Shown piece by piece: positions 25,260 through 37,895 of a stretch of DNA of 64,000 nucleotides. Position numbers and translations under genes: made by a program. Every line of letters starts with the position of its first letter. Position 1 is the first letter of the stretch. The notes below the pieces were generated by a model. That model was not told the DNA's origin. It saw nothing but the letters and a program-made list of their open reading frames with translations, and did not search any database. Origin of the DNA: Uloborus plumipes (taxonomy: Eukaryota > Arthropoda > Arachnida > Araneae > Uloboridae); assembly GCA_038373865.1 (NCBI GenBank), contig JAXGGA010003445.1:1-64000 (forward strand), read 5' to 3'.

Positions 25260-25479
25260 CCCATTAATGCCTAGCGTCCCTTTTTAGGGACGGTCCAAAA
25301 AGTGTTTGAATTGACCAAAAATGAACATTTCAACCAAATAATAGTGTTCAATTATTACTGTGATATTGTTTCAATTCATTACTAACAGATTGCAGCACAT
25401 AATCATTGTAAAGTGTGTTCTGTAGCCGTGTAACCAGTATACAAAGTATCTTTGGAAAAAAATGTCAGGCATTAATGGG
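25260..25479 (+). mobile_element. TTAA-flanked MITE copy C (short form)
   Basis: CCCATTAATGCC and GGCATTAATGGG ends, TTAA at 25256-25259 and 25480-25483, 220 bp. It shares the same internal deletion as copy A, so both descend from one short master. Confidence 0.85.
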
Positions 25480-25524
25480 TTAATTAATAATCAATCAGTT
25501 CTGAATCGTGCATTATTTATTTAG

Positions 25525-25873
25525 ATTATACAGCTAATTTTATAGTAATAAACTGCAAAAATTGATAATTTTACAGCAATAAACTGTCAAATTGCTCATT
25601 TTACTGTTCTAATCTGTAAAATTGCCAATTTTAGTTTATTGCATTGTATTCTACAGTGTTAAACTGAAACCTCTGCTGCCAGTATTATACCGTTGATCTT
25701 ATAGTATAATACAGGTAAATTTTACTGCAATGAACTGTAAAATTTCTACCTTTACAGTAAGAAACTGTAAAATAGCTAGTTTTACAGTTTATTACTGCTT
25801 ATTTTACAGTTTTAAATTGGAAAATCAGCTGCCAGTATTATACTGTTAAAACAACAGTTCGTGTTTTGCAGTG
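25525..25873. mobile_element. CACTG-ended MITE copy 2, left end truncated
   Basis: The right end is clear (GTGTTTTGCAGTG at 25873). On the left the family word ATACAGCTAATTTTATAG begins abruptly at about 25527 without the CACTGCAAA terminus. The interior is of the same TTTACAGT type. Confidence 0.65.
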
Positions 25874-26250
25874 TGTGCTAGAGAAATAATCTAGGTAAGA
25901 TTAAGAATTTATCCAACTCCCTCCGATTTAAATCTCCTTTAAGCTTATTCACTTTGCATTAATTTTTTCCTTCTAAAATGCGAAACGAAAATTCGGAGAC
26001 GGTCCTCGATAGCTGAAATTTACCTTCCATAAAATACTTTTCAGGCATTAGAGTATCAGCTTAAATTGTGTCCTTACTTGTCCAATCTAATGATGATGAC
26101 ACGAGTTTCAACGATTGCTAAACGACGGGCTCTATATTTCAGCTTTTTACCATTTCCTGAAGTATTCTATTTCTTTCTCTCCTAGAGGGGGCGTTAAATA
26201 TTAAATTTAGAAATCGATTTCAATGATACTCTGCGTAAAATGACATGATA

Positions 26251-26837
26251 CACTGTAAAAAATGTTGTTTTTATAGTATTACAGCAAATTTTATAGTAAT
26301 AAACTGTAAATTTTTATCATTTTACAGTAATAAAATGTAAAATTTCTACTTTTACAGTAACAAACTGAAATTGTTAATTTTTTAGTAATAAACTGCAAAA
26401 TTAATAATTTTGCAGTTTATTACCGTGCATTTTACAGTTTTAAATTGGAACCTCTGCTGCCGGCATTATACTGTTGTTTTTACAGTAAAATACAGCTGAA
26501 TTTTTTAGTAATAAAATGTAAAATTTCTACTTTTACAGTAATAAACTGTGAAATTGCTAATTTTTTAGTAATAAGCTGCAAAATTAATAATTTTGCAGTT
26601 TATTACCGCGCATTTAGCAGTTTTAAAATGGAAGCTCTGCTGCCGTCATTACACTGTTGTTTTTACAGTAAAATACAGCTGAATTTTATAACAATAAACT
26701 GTAAAATTTCTAACTTTACAGTAAGAAAATCTAAAATTGCTAGTTTTACAGTTTATTACTGTGCAGTTTACAGTTTTAAATTGAAACCTCGGCTGCCAGT
26801 ATTATATTGTAAAATCAACAGTTTATTTTTTGCAGGA
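26251..26837. mobile_element. CACTG-ended MITE copy 3, internally triplicated
   Basis: It starts CACTGTAAAAAATGTTG after TA and ends TTTTTTGCAGG. Three successive blocks of about 190 bp each run from a TTGTTTTTACAGTA-like start to a CTGCTGCC...TTATACTG end. This makes the copy nearly 600 bp against about 165 bp for the 54932 copy. A 134-codon open frame (26445-26849) arises from the repeated blocks and is not a gene. Confidence 0.75.
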
Positions 26838-28796
26838 TATGTATTTTAATTTCAAGTATCAAAATCCTACATGTAATTTTTTGTAATTAAAATAACAGAA
26901 TAAAGTAGTACCCCCCCCCGTGTTTGGAGCAAGATTTGTGCACAAAAAAGAAAAGGAAAAAGCTGTGAATCAGAACTGGTAATTAGTTTTAAACATAGGA
27001 TTGTAGTCATTAGCTAACGGTTCTCAGCCAATAGGGTACACTCCCTAGAGGGTAATGATATCAGTAAGTGTAGGGAGCTCAAGAATTAAAAATAAATTCT
27101 GGAAAAAAATGAAATGAAATAAGTTCTGACCAAATATAACTTAAGGTACACATTATCACTTCTATATGATACTTAAAATTTAAGTTTAAATAATGTTTGT
27201 GAGCAGTTTAACAAAAATGCCACATTTGCACTATTAGATACGCAAGTTTCCAATAAGTCTGAAAAATGCAAAAAAATCTTTTTTAAAATTTAAAAAGCCT
27301 TTATTGTCCATAAAAAACCTATTAAACAACGTTTTATAAACTCAAAAACATTATCAACAATTCTATATTTACTTTAAAAGACCAATCATCACCTACGGGC
27401 ACTGATAAAGGTTTCTCTGTTGTTTAGTCTCTGTGTTTAATCCGTGCAGGGATATGTGCAGTTTATAATGACCATATCCTCCATTCGATCCTTCGGTGTC
27501 TTAAAGGCACCAGAGTCCTAATAATATCAATCATGGTCTTATTGAGTTAGTCCACTTTTTCAGGGTCATTAAATCACAAGTGAAAATAGTAGTACACAGC
27601 GACATTTGTCTTTTTAAATTCGTTAACTACATATATTAGGCTATCTAGAGCAATAAGCAACTTTTTTTTATACGAGTTTAATGCATTGAACCACAAAGAA
27701 AGAAAAAAGTACTGTAAAATAAGATTAGGCAAGTTGACCAGTTCTTTTGTAATAACCATTACTTTTCAGTATAATCTGTTGACACCAATGTGCAATCAAC
27801 AAAGTTGCCTGTTCTGAATATTAACAAAATTTAAAACAATCTATTTAAAGCCGAACATAATTAATGCTAACAATCACATAGGTCAACGTTATCCTAATTA
27901 GCAGGACAACATTAAACCACATTATTAATTCATTTTTTAAAGGTTATCTCCTAAATAATTTCTCCCAAATTATTATTTTTCAAACTTTTGAAGGCTAACT
28001 ATTCAAAATAATAGATTTTTATTATAACTATTTTTAAGTTATGCGTCAATAGATTCAACATACATGAGGCAAGTAAAAATATAAAAATTGTAACTAAAAA
28101 TTATTTTAAAAACCTGTTATGATATCATTCTGAAACTTAAACCAACAGTAGTTCAAATCTAAAAATACATTCTCTTTGATCAATTCTTATGCACCTAATT
28201 CGTAATAAGTTTATACTATTTCGTATTCAGACAAGAAGGCTTCGAAATAATTAATAAACAATAAAACCATGGCTGGAGTGGTAATGTCCTGAATTTTTAT
28301 CACAATGCAATTTAATGCAATTTAGCGATTCCAAGCACGATTTATCAAACGTTTAAAGGAAAAAAAAAAGAATCAATATCGAAACTGCAGCAAATGCATG
28401 TAAAAAGATTTCTAGTTTTTGGAATGCAGTGCACAAATTATTCGAATATGGTAGTGTTCTATCAATCTACAAGTATACATTAATGCACAGAAAAAAATAT
28501 TGTAAAAACTTGGTGAAAGCAAAAACAATTTATGTGTTTCGTACAATACCATTTCCTGAAAATGCTTTTTTATGGCTTAAATAATTTATAAGCTTTTAAA
28601 TGCAAGAATATTAAAAAATAAACATCTGAGCCCCACTAATTTTACCGTTTCAATCCATTTTTTTTCGTATCAGAATTCCGTCTTTTTTTTTTTTTTTTTT
28701 TGTTGTACAAATTTGATTTTCCTTTTCGATAAACTGAATTTCTGCATTTTAAACCAAAGTTCCAATCTACTTCCTCTGATATGCTAAAATTATAAA
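26838..28796. other. AT-rich sequence, nothing recognised
   Basis: A run of nine C at 26911-26919 is the only notable item. No gene or terminal repeat seen. Confidence 0.55.
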
Positions 28797-28809
28797 CAAT
28801 GCAGAGTTA

Positions 28810-29339
28810 TATGCAATAAGTTACCGTCCATAAGCCAGGGCTAAGGCAGAACTGAAGCAAATGCACCCACAGCTCGATCATAGCATCCTAAGACTGCAGT
28901 TTCGTCCTTATTGTGGACTCCTCAGTTAGGAATAGCCAATGATCGAGCTGGAGGCAAAGTTCATCTTATTGTAGCTAAGATTGCCAACAAACTGGTAGAT
29001 AAAGTGAATTTATCTTACCAGCGAGCGTCCGCAAACCATGGTGCGGCTCAACTCGAAATTTGAAGGCAAAAGCTGGGTAATATGCAATGAGTTACCGCCC
29101 ATATTCAGTTCTGCCTTAGCCCTGGCTTATGGGCGGTAACTCATTGCATATTACCCAGCCTTCAAATTTTTTGCCTTCTAATTTCGAGTTAAGCCGCACC
29201 ATGGTTTGGGCAATCTTGGCTACAATAAGAGGATCTTTGTCTCTAGCTCGATCATTGGTTATTCCTAACTGAGGAGTCCACAATAAGGACGAAACTACAG
29301 TCTTAGGATGCTATGATCGAGCTGTGGGTGCCTTTGCTT
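28810..29339. mobile_element. Palindromic insertion with 13 bp target duplication
   Basis: CAATGCAGAGTTA occurs at 28797-28809 and again at 29340-29352, framing 530 bp. Inside, the left part (GCACCCACAGCTCGATCATAG onward) is repeated as its reverse complement on the right. The centre is near 29100-29145. About 50 bp (around 28992-29037) is present only in the left arm. The sequence GTTACCGCCCATAAGCC-like is found at the left start and twice around the centre. A 13 bp duplication fits LINE-type integration better than a DNA transposase. The sequence resembles a repeat I recall from spider transcripts, but I cannot name it. Confidence 0.75.
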
Positions 29340-29352
29340 CAATGCAGAGTTA

Positions 29353-30886
29353 GTTTTAGATAACGTGCGCTATTTAAAAGTTGGTGCGCATGGAAGCTTG
29401 CCAAAAATCTTGCAAAAAATTTCCAATGAATTCTAACTAATATATTTTTAAAATATGCTCAAATATGCTTTGCTTCTCTCATTCTAGAGTCTACTTTCGT
29501 AGTACTGGTAACTTTATTAGCGGTGCCTACTTAGCTTTTCCTGAAGTAAAGCTGTTACCGATTTAAATCGGATGCCTTTTCTTCCAAAAACTCGCTTTTT
29601 TTGCATTGAAAAACGATTATTTGACATCCCGAAACACATGTATGCATTTTTTTTCCAAATTTTGAATTGTACCTTTTCCTATTGTTTTATTTTCTTTAAC
29701 TTTTCAAGCAAAAAGGCATTTATTCAGCTCTGCAATAAGAACTTCCTTCCTTTCTCTTTTTAATGAATTTTTTAAAGGAATATTTATTTTAAAGTAATTT
29801 TCAGTAAGTTCTGTAACGTTACACATTTTGCGACTCGTGCGCGATGATAAAAATTTCAGGAAAAGCTGTGTTTGCTTTATTCATATCTGGCATCTGCGGA
29901 CGACAGCTACTTTTTCGTGAAAGATTGAATAGAAATTTTCAATTTCTTCACACACGCTTCTGATTTTCTTCTCTTTCTCGTTCTACAACATTGATTTTTA
30001 GGGATCAGCAATCCAAGTCGGATTTTCTTTCAAGTTGCGTTTCAGATTTGGGTAAAAATGTTGCGAAGAACTTGCTTAAAATAAAACTGCGTTTTATTTT
30101 AGTATACTAGAAACTGTTATATTAATAATTAATAAGTATCACTAGTTTTAACTCCATTAATAACATAAGGCTTGTTTCCTCCTAGAGGTAAGACCGTAAC
30201 TGCATTTTCTACAATGGAAAATTTTTAAACTTCCCCTCTGATGCAAACTTTTTCTCACATAGTATTTCCAGGACTTGCATTTTACCACCATGAAAATGTT
30301 TTTTGCGGTTTGGCATAAGAATGATTTGTTTGAAAAGTACTCTTTTTAAGTTTTTTTTTAACAATAACAGTGCAGGAAGAAATTTTTTGAAGTCGTCTTC
30401 CCTTTTGCTTTATGAACGCGGAATAATTGACGGTTCGTTTAACAAAGTCAATATTTTTTTCAGAAGTTTTATTTGTTCCTTTTTTTTTCATTTTCTTTTG
30501 TCTATGTACTTAAACTAACGGATTTCAGGCAAAACATACTAAAATTCTATATCTCTCATGAACTAAATGAAAACTGAGTTTTAGTGGGAAATATTGAACT
30601 TATTAGCTTTGTTCTAATTATATATTCTGCAAGAGTCATATCACTTTGGTTTTTAGGCAGTTCGGTCTGAACAAAGAAATATAAAGAAGGAAAAGAAAAA
30701 AAAAAGTACGTTGAATTATGCACATTTTTTTTATAAAAAGAAGGGGGGGGGGTCTGACATGTGGACGAAGCGGTCACTTGCGGATACACTAATTAATGCG
30801 TAGTGTTATTTATTTCAAATAATATGGCTGGCAGCCACCATTCGTGCGATGCATTAAATTGACCCTCCACAAGAGCCTAAATCAGC
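29353..30886. other. AT-rich sequence, nothing recognised
   Basis: Short frames at 29572-29763 and 30282-30518 are low-complexity and show no family. Confidence 0.5.
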
Positions 30887-30888
30887 TA

Positions 30889-31633
30889 CAGTTACATTCA
30901 TTATATCGTGCCTCGTTATATCGCTCATCCGAATGTATCGCGCGTTTCCTTTATCTCCCTGTAAAATGAACGTAAATTAACAATTTTGCTTTATCATCGA
31001 CATTACAGAAAGGAAGTTACATTTCTTAGATAAGTTATACAAATTATTTCTTTAATGTTCTTTAAATTTCATAATCTATGAATAGAGCTGGCATGTTTTG
31101 CATGCCCTTAAAAAGTTGTAATTTGCTGTTCAAGCGGACATTTTCAATTCGTATTCCACTGGTAAATATTAAGAGTATTTTAAATTATCTTTAATATTTT
31201 TAGTGTTTTTTAGTTTAGAAGAAAAATAGGACTTAAGGCTTCAGTGGACAAAAAATGATTTTTTTCATTTATATTTTAATTTTAAACTTCATTAAAAAAG
31301 TGTTCATTGTTTTAGCACCAATTTGTTTTTCTTTATGCTTTTAGATGTAGTAAATATACAATAATACAAGCACAAACAATTTTAGACATATAGATTAATG
31401 ATTGAAAAAAAAAAAAACATTTTTTTTTGTTCACTGTAGACTCAATGTTACTTGTTTAATTAAGAAAATCATCCTAGTGTAATAATAAACTTATATTTTT
31501 GTATAGGCACATTTCATTAATTTTTACGTTAGTTGAATTGTTACTTTTCATTACCTCGGTTACATCACGTTTTCGGGATATAACGCACTTTTCTTTTGTC
31601 CTTAAACAAGCTCAATATAACGAGGGGTTACTG
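30889..31633. mobile_element. Pogo/Tigger-type MITE
   Basis: The left end CAGTTACATTCATTATATCG, soon followed by GCCTCGTTATATCGC, is matched by a right end whose complement reads CAGTAACCCCTCGTTATATT. TA flanks both sides (30887-30888 and 31634-31635). CAGT ends with CCTCGTTATAT are typical of Tigger/pogo elements. No transposase remains in the 745 bp. Confidence 0.7.
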
Positions 31634-31635
31634 TA

Positions 31636-32353
31636 TTTAGACTTTTTTTTTTTTATGTTTTTACTCTCTGAACTAAGTGCTTTAAATTTGTTAGTGCTAG
31701 TAATTGAGCATATTCATCACTATAATCTTCCTTTGACCATAGAAAAGGGCATGCCTTAAGCTTTAAACATATGTACTAAATCTCTATATATTGCGTTAAT
31801 GGATTAAATCTATCGGTGCATTTATATAATGGCGTCCACGATAGATGGATGGCCACAAATTAATTTGTTTGTGTTCTTCGTAAGGCTTTTGAATATATTT
31901 AAATATAGCTGTGGTTGTATTTCATAAAAGTTTTATAGTTCTATGTTATGTAATGTAAAACTTATTATCATTCAATTCTGTGTTTTTTTTTAAGTAGCCT
32001 AGTAGGTTGTGTTGATTTTAAATTAATATCTAAAATAATTTTTACCTTGCTTATATTAACGTTAATTTATGTTTACTATAATTTGTTAAAACTAGGTAAA
32101 TACTCTGAATTGTAGTTTTTCATTTATGTTGAAATATAAAGTACAGTTGTTTATACCATGGCCAATTCGTCTCCCCAAAGAAACAAAAATGGTCAATTTT
32201 TAATTAATCCCCCCTCCCTTTTTTTGTCAATGTTGCTATTTTCGCATTGTTGAACGAAATTATTTTCTGACACTTTTATTGCTATTAATTGCTGACCTAG
32301 AACATTACAAAAGCATTAAGAACATTACATACAAAAGCCGAATTTAATAAGTA
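31636..32353. other. AT-rich sequence, nothing recognised
   Basis: No gene or repeat signature seen. Confidence 0.5.
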
Positions 32354-32526
32354 CATTGCAAAAAAAAAAACGCTGTTTTTATAGTATAATACAGCTAGTT
32401 TTATAGTAATTTTACAGTAATAAACTTAAAATTAGCAATTTTACTACTGTGAGTTTTACAGTTTTAAATTGAAATCTCTGCTTTCAGTATTATACAGTAA
32501 AAAAAAATTGCATATTTTTTGCAATG
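32354..32526. mobile_element. CACTG-ended MITE copy 4 (ends mutated to CATTG)
   Basis: It starts CATTGCAAAA after TA and ends TTTTTTGCAATG. The interior AATACAGCTAGTTTTATAG matches the family. Short form, 173 bp. Confidence 0.75.
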
Positions 32527-34331
32527 TTCAGTTAGACTGTCAAGGTGAAAGCCGATTAGATTTTTAAATATATTTTTGAAAACAAAAGTACTTTAAAAAT
32601 AATATCTATGCTCTACATTTTCAAATCTTTTGGCACTGAAACGGAAATATGGCCTCTCGTCTTTCTGTAAAAAGAATCTAAAAGTGAACTGCTGTTCTTT
32701 CTGTTTTATTTTATTGTATGGGATATTAGAGGGGGAAAAATAGACGCTTTTCTTTTACTTGTATTTATTTATCGTGTTCTTCATGGGGTCAAAACACTTT
32801 CAATTGACAAAGTCAATTACCCAAGTATGCTTTACAAGTTAAAGATCGACATATTTGTTTTGTGTGTGTGTGTGTTTTTTCTTTTTTTTTTTTTGGAAAA
32901 TTCTCATTCTTTTCCTCGGACATACTCGTATGTGTTTTTTTCTATGACGGGGCAATATAACTCTTGATTTTAGTTTGTCGTCTTTCTCATCGATTTAACT
33001 TACTCTCAATCGGGGTAACTTCTGCTTACTCGCTTGCCCGGTAAAACGCCTCGGTTACTGTATTTTATAATTACACCACTAGAGTGCGCTGGTTCGCATT
33101 TTTTCAGGAGCATCAGTATACAGAAGAGTTACTATACTACACTGGAACGTTTATTGGTAAAAACGTTCGTGACGTCAGCTTGACGTTTGCGTGACGTTAG
33201 CCTATGAAAAACGAGCTAGATAAAACGTCACTGCCTACTTGGCGAATTAGAAAAGATCGCTGACTGCTTGTGAGCTCTTATTGGCTCCGCCCGTAGTGAC
33301 GTTCAATGTCAAGTTAAGCTGCTGTCTAGTATAGAATCAATTACAGCAATTTTATAGCTATGTCAGCTGACAATGATGGCCCTAAGTTTACTTTAAGTAG
33401 CACTTAAAAAAATTCAATACTTGAATTTTGGCTGTCAAGCGCGAAAGCTAGGTAGTTAGTTCAATACTCCAATGGGATTAATAGTATGTACATAAATGGG
33501 ATGAATTGCTTCGACGTATTTTAACAAAAAATAAAACATGTATGGCGCAGTATGTATAAAAAGCATGCAACTCAAAGTTTTTAACATTGCCGGTTTCAGT
33601 AAAATTTAAAAAGAATGTACTTGTATTTATAGATAAATACACAGTAATAAATTGAAAACAAAGAACATTAAAATGTATATTTTTTTTAAAGTAAATGTCA
33701 CTAATTCAAGATATTATGTTTATGTTCTGTGAAACAATAACAATTATGAATTTAAAAATATTGATGGAATAAACATTAATGACTTCTAAAAATGTAAAGC
33801 ATTTTTTTTTTTTCACGCAATGAGTAGAGAGATAAAAAGAAATATTTTGAGACAAAATAAACTCTATAACACTTTTTTTCCTAATTTTTAATGTATAACT
33901 TTGGTGTTTTTGCCGGGAATTGGCAAATTCTAAAAATCATGACTTTTTTACTTACTTCTAGAACAAACTATTAAAAACCTATATAATCAATCGGCTTAAA
34001 ATTAAGAGCCGTTCAAAAGTAGTGCCGAAAAATTACCCTATCGTTATTAATTTTTTTCCTGTTTAGTTTTAAAAATTTATATTGAGTTAAATTTCACTTT
34101 AATTCCTTAACTAAAGTAAAAATAAAACTGTTCTTTATGGTAAAACCTAGTTGCTATACTAATATAATTGAAAAGGTGGTTTGAAAAGCAATTGACACAA
34201 AATTGTCTTCCTTTTTTTTGTTATCCCTACGATGGGATGCTTACGCGTGGAAAAATTCTTAATTTCATAATTTTTCTTTTAATAGAAATAGTTCATCTTT
34301 CTTCTTACAATTCTGATATTTCATATATATA
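32527..34331. other. AT-rich sequence with a possible single pogo-like end
   Basis: A short (TG)n run lies near 32861-32875. GCCTCGGTTACTG/TA at about 33045-33057 resembles a pogo-type right end (complement CAGTAACCGAGGC) without a detectable partner. About 33130-33310 is GC-richer, with several GACGT words. No gene seen. Confidence 0.4.
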
Positions 34332-34333
34332 TA

Positions 34334-35748
34334 CACTGGCGGGAAAAAAATCCCAACTCCAAGAAAGACTTGCGCTAGATAAACGAAATTTGGTAGGCGT
34401 GTTTATACTACTGAAAGAGGACATCGATTGAAATTTCGCGCTCTGCGCATAAGTGTGGCGCAGTTGGCGTTACTCAGAAAGGGCTTGTTTTAAAAGTGTG
34501 TTGCAAAGCTCGTGAGTATTATTTCTCCGTGAAATTTGACGCATTGCGTTCATGTTAGCCAGGAATGCCTTTAAGAAGACGAAGAAGCCATTATCAACAG
34601 CTCACAGAGTTTAAACGAGGTTGTGCAATTTGGCTACGATAAGAAGGATTTTCATTTCGCGATATTGCAGAAAGACTTGGTGGGAATGTTTCCACCATGC
34701 ATGATTATTGGAAACTATGGCCATGGGATGGAACTACCTTAAGAATATCGAGTTCCGAGCTGCCACGTGGCCCGACTGAGAAGGAAGATCTCCAAATCCT
34801 GCGTACGGCTGTGGCGCATCGTACTGCATCTGTGGCTGACATTCGAGCTCCAGTTGGTACCGTTGTAACCCAAATAATGGTGCGAAATCGCTTACTTCAA
34901 GGACAGCTTCGAGCCAGGTAGCCTGTAGCCGGTATTCCATTGCCTGCAAACCGTTGCCGTTTGCGACGGCATTGGTGTCAAGACAGAGCTCACTGGAGGT
35001 CGGAGTGGAGATCTATTGTAATTTCTGATAAAAACAGATTCTGCCTTGGTGCCAGTGATGGTCGTATGTTGTTCAGAAGGAGGCCAGGGGATCGCCTGCA
35101 TCCAAGCAGTCTGCGACCTAGACATACGGGACCTACACCAGGAGTCATGGTCTCGGGAGCAATTTCCTAAGACAGCAGAAGCACTCTTGTGGTTATCCCA
35201 AACACACTGACTGCGAATTTGTCGTCAGTCTGGTAATTCAACCTATAGTACAGCCCTTTATGAGTAGCATTCAAGGGGGAGTTTTCCAACAAGATAACGC
35301 TCGCCCTCACACCGCTGCTCTAACGCAATGGTCTCTACAGAGTGTTGACATGTTAACATGACCTACAAGATCACCAGATCTGTCTCCAATTGATCACGTA
35401 TGGGATATCATTGGATGGCAACTCCAGCATCATCTACAGTCAACAATGGCTGTCCTAGTATTGACACAACAAGTGACACAACAAGCATGGCACTGCATAC
35501 CAGTGAGTGACATTCGGCACCTGTCTGACACAATGCATGCAAGCTTGCAGGATTGCCTTCAAAATCCTGGAGGTTCAATCTGCTATTAAAGTAACATAAT
35601 TTCACATTTGCGCAGCATTTTTTTGAGCTTAAATTAGCCAGTGATCTTGTACATTTAATCAATTAAACATGTTAACTAGACAATAGCATTACCCAAATTT
35701 CATTACTCTACAATAATTTTTTCTTGGTGTTGGGATTTTTTTTCGCCA

Positions 35749-35751
<3 letters not shown>
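34334..35751 (+). mobile_element. Decayed Tc1-like element, both ends present
   Basis: Terminal repeats CACTGGCGGGAAAAAAATCC at 34334 and the complement ending CGCCAGTG at 35751 are flanked by TA. A broken plus-strand transposase fills the interior. The right end runs straight into a (TA)n array. Confidence 0.9.
34565..35589 (+). pseudogene. Broken Tc1-like transposase
   Basis: From ATG 34565 the frame reads MPLRRRRSHYQQLTEFKRGC with a stop at 34640. Later frames give a helix-turn-helix region (FSFRDIAERLGGNVSTM), a core start with SDKNRFCL, the second acidic block QQDNARPHTAALT and the third block SPDLSPIDHVWD, ending at a stop near 35589. The glutamate of the first SDES-like motif is K. 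The third catalytic residue is D instead of E. A TGA replaces the tryptophan of the WP motif. By direct count 32 residues separate the second and third acidic positions. The net length is out of frame, so it cannot make a transposase. Confidence 0.85.

Positions 35752-35828
<77 letters not shown>
35752..35828. repeat. (TA)n microsatellite, about 77 bp
   Basis: Pure TA units directly adjoining the right terminus of the Tc1-like element at 35751. Confidence 0.97.
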
Positions 35829-35830
<2 letters not shown>

Positions 35831-35955
35831 TCATTTTATAGAAATGTCAACCTCAGCTGAAGAAAAAAGTTCCAAGGTAAAGAAAGTATCAAAAAATAAA
35901 TAAATAAAAATCGTACAACATAGGAAGTTTTAAAAAAATGAAAAAGTATTTTAAT

Positions 35956-36182
35956 AGGGGGCCACGTGGGCCTAGAGGTAGAGTGCTCTCCTCGTAAGCA
36001 AGTGGTCGCGGGTTCGAATCCCGCCTTGCCCATGGATGTTATTTCATCCTCTCTGTGCCGTAAATCTGTCCTGTGTTTGTCAGGAGGCAAAGAGCATAGT
36101 ACCTCCTCCTAGTCCTCCTACCTCCTAGTACATGAGTACGTAGTCCTCATGTATGTTGAAGCTGATGGCTTCTGAAAAAAAA
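35956..36182 (+). mobile_element. tRNA-derived SINE (family 2) with poly(A) tail
   Basis: The 5' part reads like a tRNA, with GGGCCTAGAGGTAGAGTG (A box) at about 35968 and GGTTCGAATCCCGCC (B box) at about 36010. The triplet at the anticodon position looks like CGT. The body is followed by about ten A near 36175-36184. AAGTATTTTAAT at 35944-35955 and AAGTGTTTTAAT at 36183-36194 are the target duplication with one mismatch. A minus-strand open frame here is the complement of the tRNA head and not a gene. Confidence 0.85.
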
Positions 36183-36248
36183 AAGTGTTTTAATTATCAC
36201 CGAAGTTGGCCATAATAAATAGTTCGTAATGTGTCCTGCGTCTTATTC

Positions 36249-36640
36249 GACGGTTACGTTAGTCACGTTACGTTAGTCACACGCCATCTTGAGTAAAAGT
36301 ACCACTTAAGATTGAAAAAAAAAAATAAGATTTAATAAATGTCTTTTATTTTTTTTTTGAAAGCCAACTTCACACGATTTTCAAATACATCAGCCAATTT
36401 TTAACACTTGTTTATCTTTCAGAAATTTTTGCCTCACAACATGAGCATTAGTTTTCAGAGTTGCAAAAATGTTACGTTAGTCACACTGCAACTTTTGGTT
36501 GAAAAAAATCTACTGTCAGTGATTTTGTTTTTAATTCTTAACAGAAATGATACATAGATACCATGTACATTGTAAATACACCAGCATCACTAAAAAACAC
36601 CAGCATCACTAAATGTTACGTTAGTCACTATGGAATGATT
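36249..36640. mobile_element. Remnant with ACGTTAGTCAC repeats and one GGAATGA-type end
   Basis: TACGTTAGTCAC occurs at about 36255, 36265, 36474 and 36617. The last is followed by TATGGAATGATTC, a degraded form of the TGGAATGACCC terminus seen at 61510. No left end is found. It may be a broken member of the GGGTCATTCCA-ended group. Confidence 0.35.
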
Positions 36641-37760
36641 CTACATATATATAAACATATTATGACGCATATGCGCTTGATTTGCTCTTTACCTCTCTCT
36701 TTCTTTCTTTCTTTTTTAATTTTACGCACGTAATGAAAAATAATCTTTTAAAATTAAGAGACGAAGCTAAAAAGAAATAAAATGAGTCATTGATCTCTTT
36801 TCGTCTGCAAGCCATAAACTTTTATTACATTATACATCAAAGTAATACTGCCAATTATTGGAAGATTCGCAGCTTCAAAAAACCCACACTATCATCTTGA
36901 CAATGATGGATCATTTTTTCCGCACTGAATGGGTTGTCCATAACGAGAAGCTGGAGGCAATTGTCAAAAAGCAAAGAATACTTGCTCTCAAGTTTTCAAT
37001 AAAAGAGACAGAAACGAAGTATGTCATGTGGGAAAACTTCTGAATAGTGCGGTGTCCAGAGTTTTCTCTATAAATTAATCTACATAAAAATAAATAAGCT
37101 TTAGCATTAAATTTCGTGTCTGAACTGATTAAAGCAGTTTTATAACATGTATAACTGTTTCCATTTATTTAAATTACGTTTGAAACTGTAGAATAAACAT
37201 TTTAAATGTATTTATTGATGATAAAAAAAAAACCTTTCACCTTATTTTTACACAAACAAAACTTTTATACCTAGCCTTAGTTTGTCATGCATACAATATT
37301 AAAATTGTGTCCAATTTTAAAATGCAGGTATTTGTGTACAATATTTATAGAAAACGGTTTTTCTTGCACTTTTCACTTTAATGAAAAAAAAAAACAATTT
37401 TTTGATACCAGTTATTCTTCTCAGCTGCATTTCTAAATATAACCCAGATGCACATTTTCTGCAGTCCGACTATTAGAAATTTTTTTCTTGGACATTTTAT
37501 AGGTTTTTATTTTTATTTATTTATTTATTTTTTTTGTACTTTCTAATTGCATGTCCCTGTTTTAGCATAGTAATTTTTTTTCGCAATTAAAAAGGAAACA
37601 AATCTTATACTTTATTTCTCTAGCCTGTTTTATTTACCATGCCATAACTTTCTCATTTCTTTAGCAAATTACTTGATTTATCTTCCATTTTAAAGCTTAT
37701 GGTGCTGGATTTTGACCAACAATAGAATCACAGCACAAAAGGTTTTTTTTTCCTTTATAT
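36641..37760. other. AT-rich sequence, nothing recognised
   Basis: A 61-codon frame at 36858-37043 has no recognisable domain. Nothing else stands out. Confidence 0.5.
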
Positions 37761-37895
37761 TACACGTTACTTCAATGAACAAGCATCCAAAAGCTAATAT
37801 GCTGTGAGGTTTTTGGATAGAGCGTTACGTTAGAGACGTAAATATTGCAGGTTCGATCTTGCTATCGGTTTTGTTGCTTTTGGTTGTCTTTTTTT
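37761..37895 (+). repeat. Degenerate tRNA-like repeat (family 3), copy 1
   Basis: ACTTCAATGAACAAGCATCC is followed by a tRNA-like stretch with GGATAGAGCGTTACG (A-box-like) and CAGGTTCGATCTTGC (B-box-like), then TTGTTGCTTTTGG. The same order occurs in a diverged minus-strand copy at 51610-51741, so this is a dispersed repeat and not a tRNA gene. Confidence 0.55.

Noticed and set aside
26445..26849. 134-codon open frame, among the longest outside the transposases
   Set aside because: It lies entirely in the triplicated CACTG-ended MITE, and its protein repeats the same phrases three times. The openness is a by-product of the repeat.
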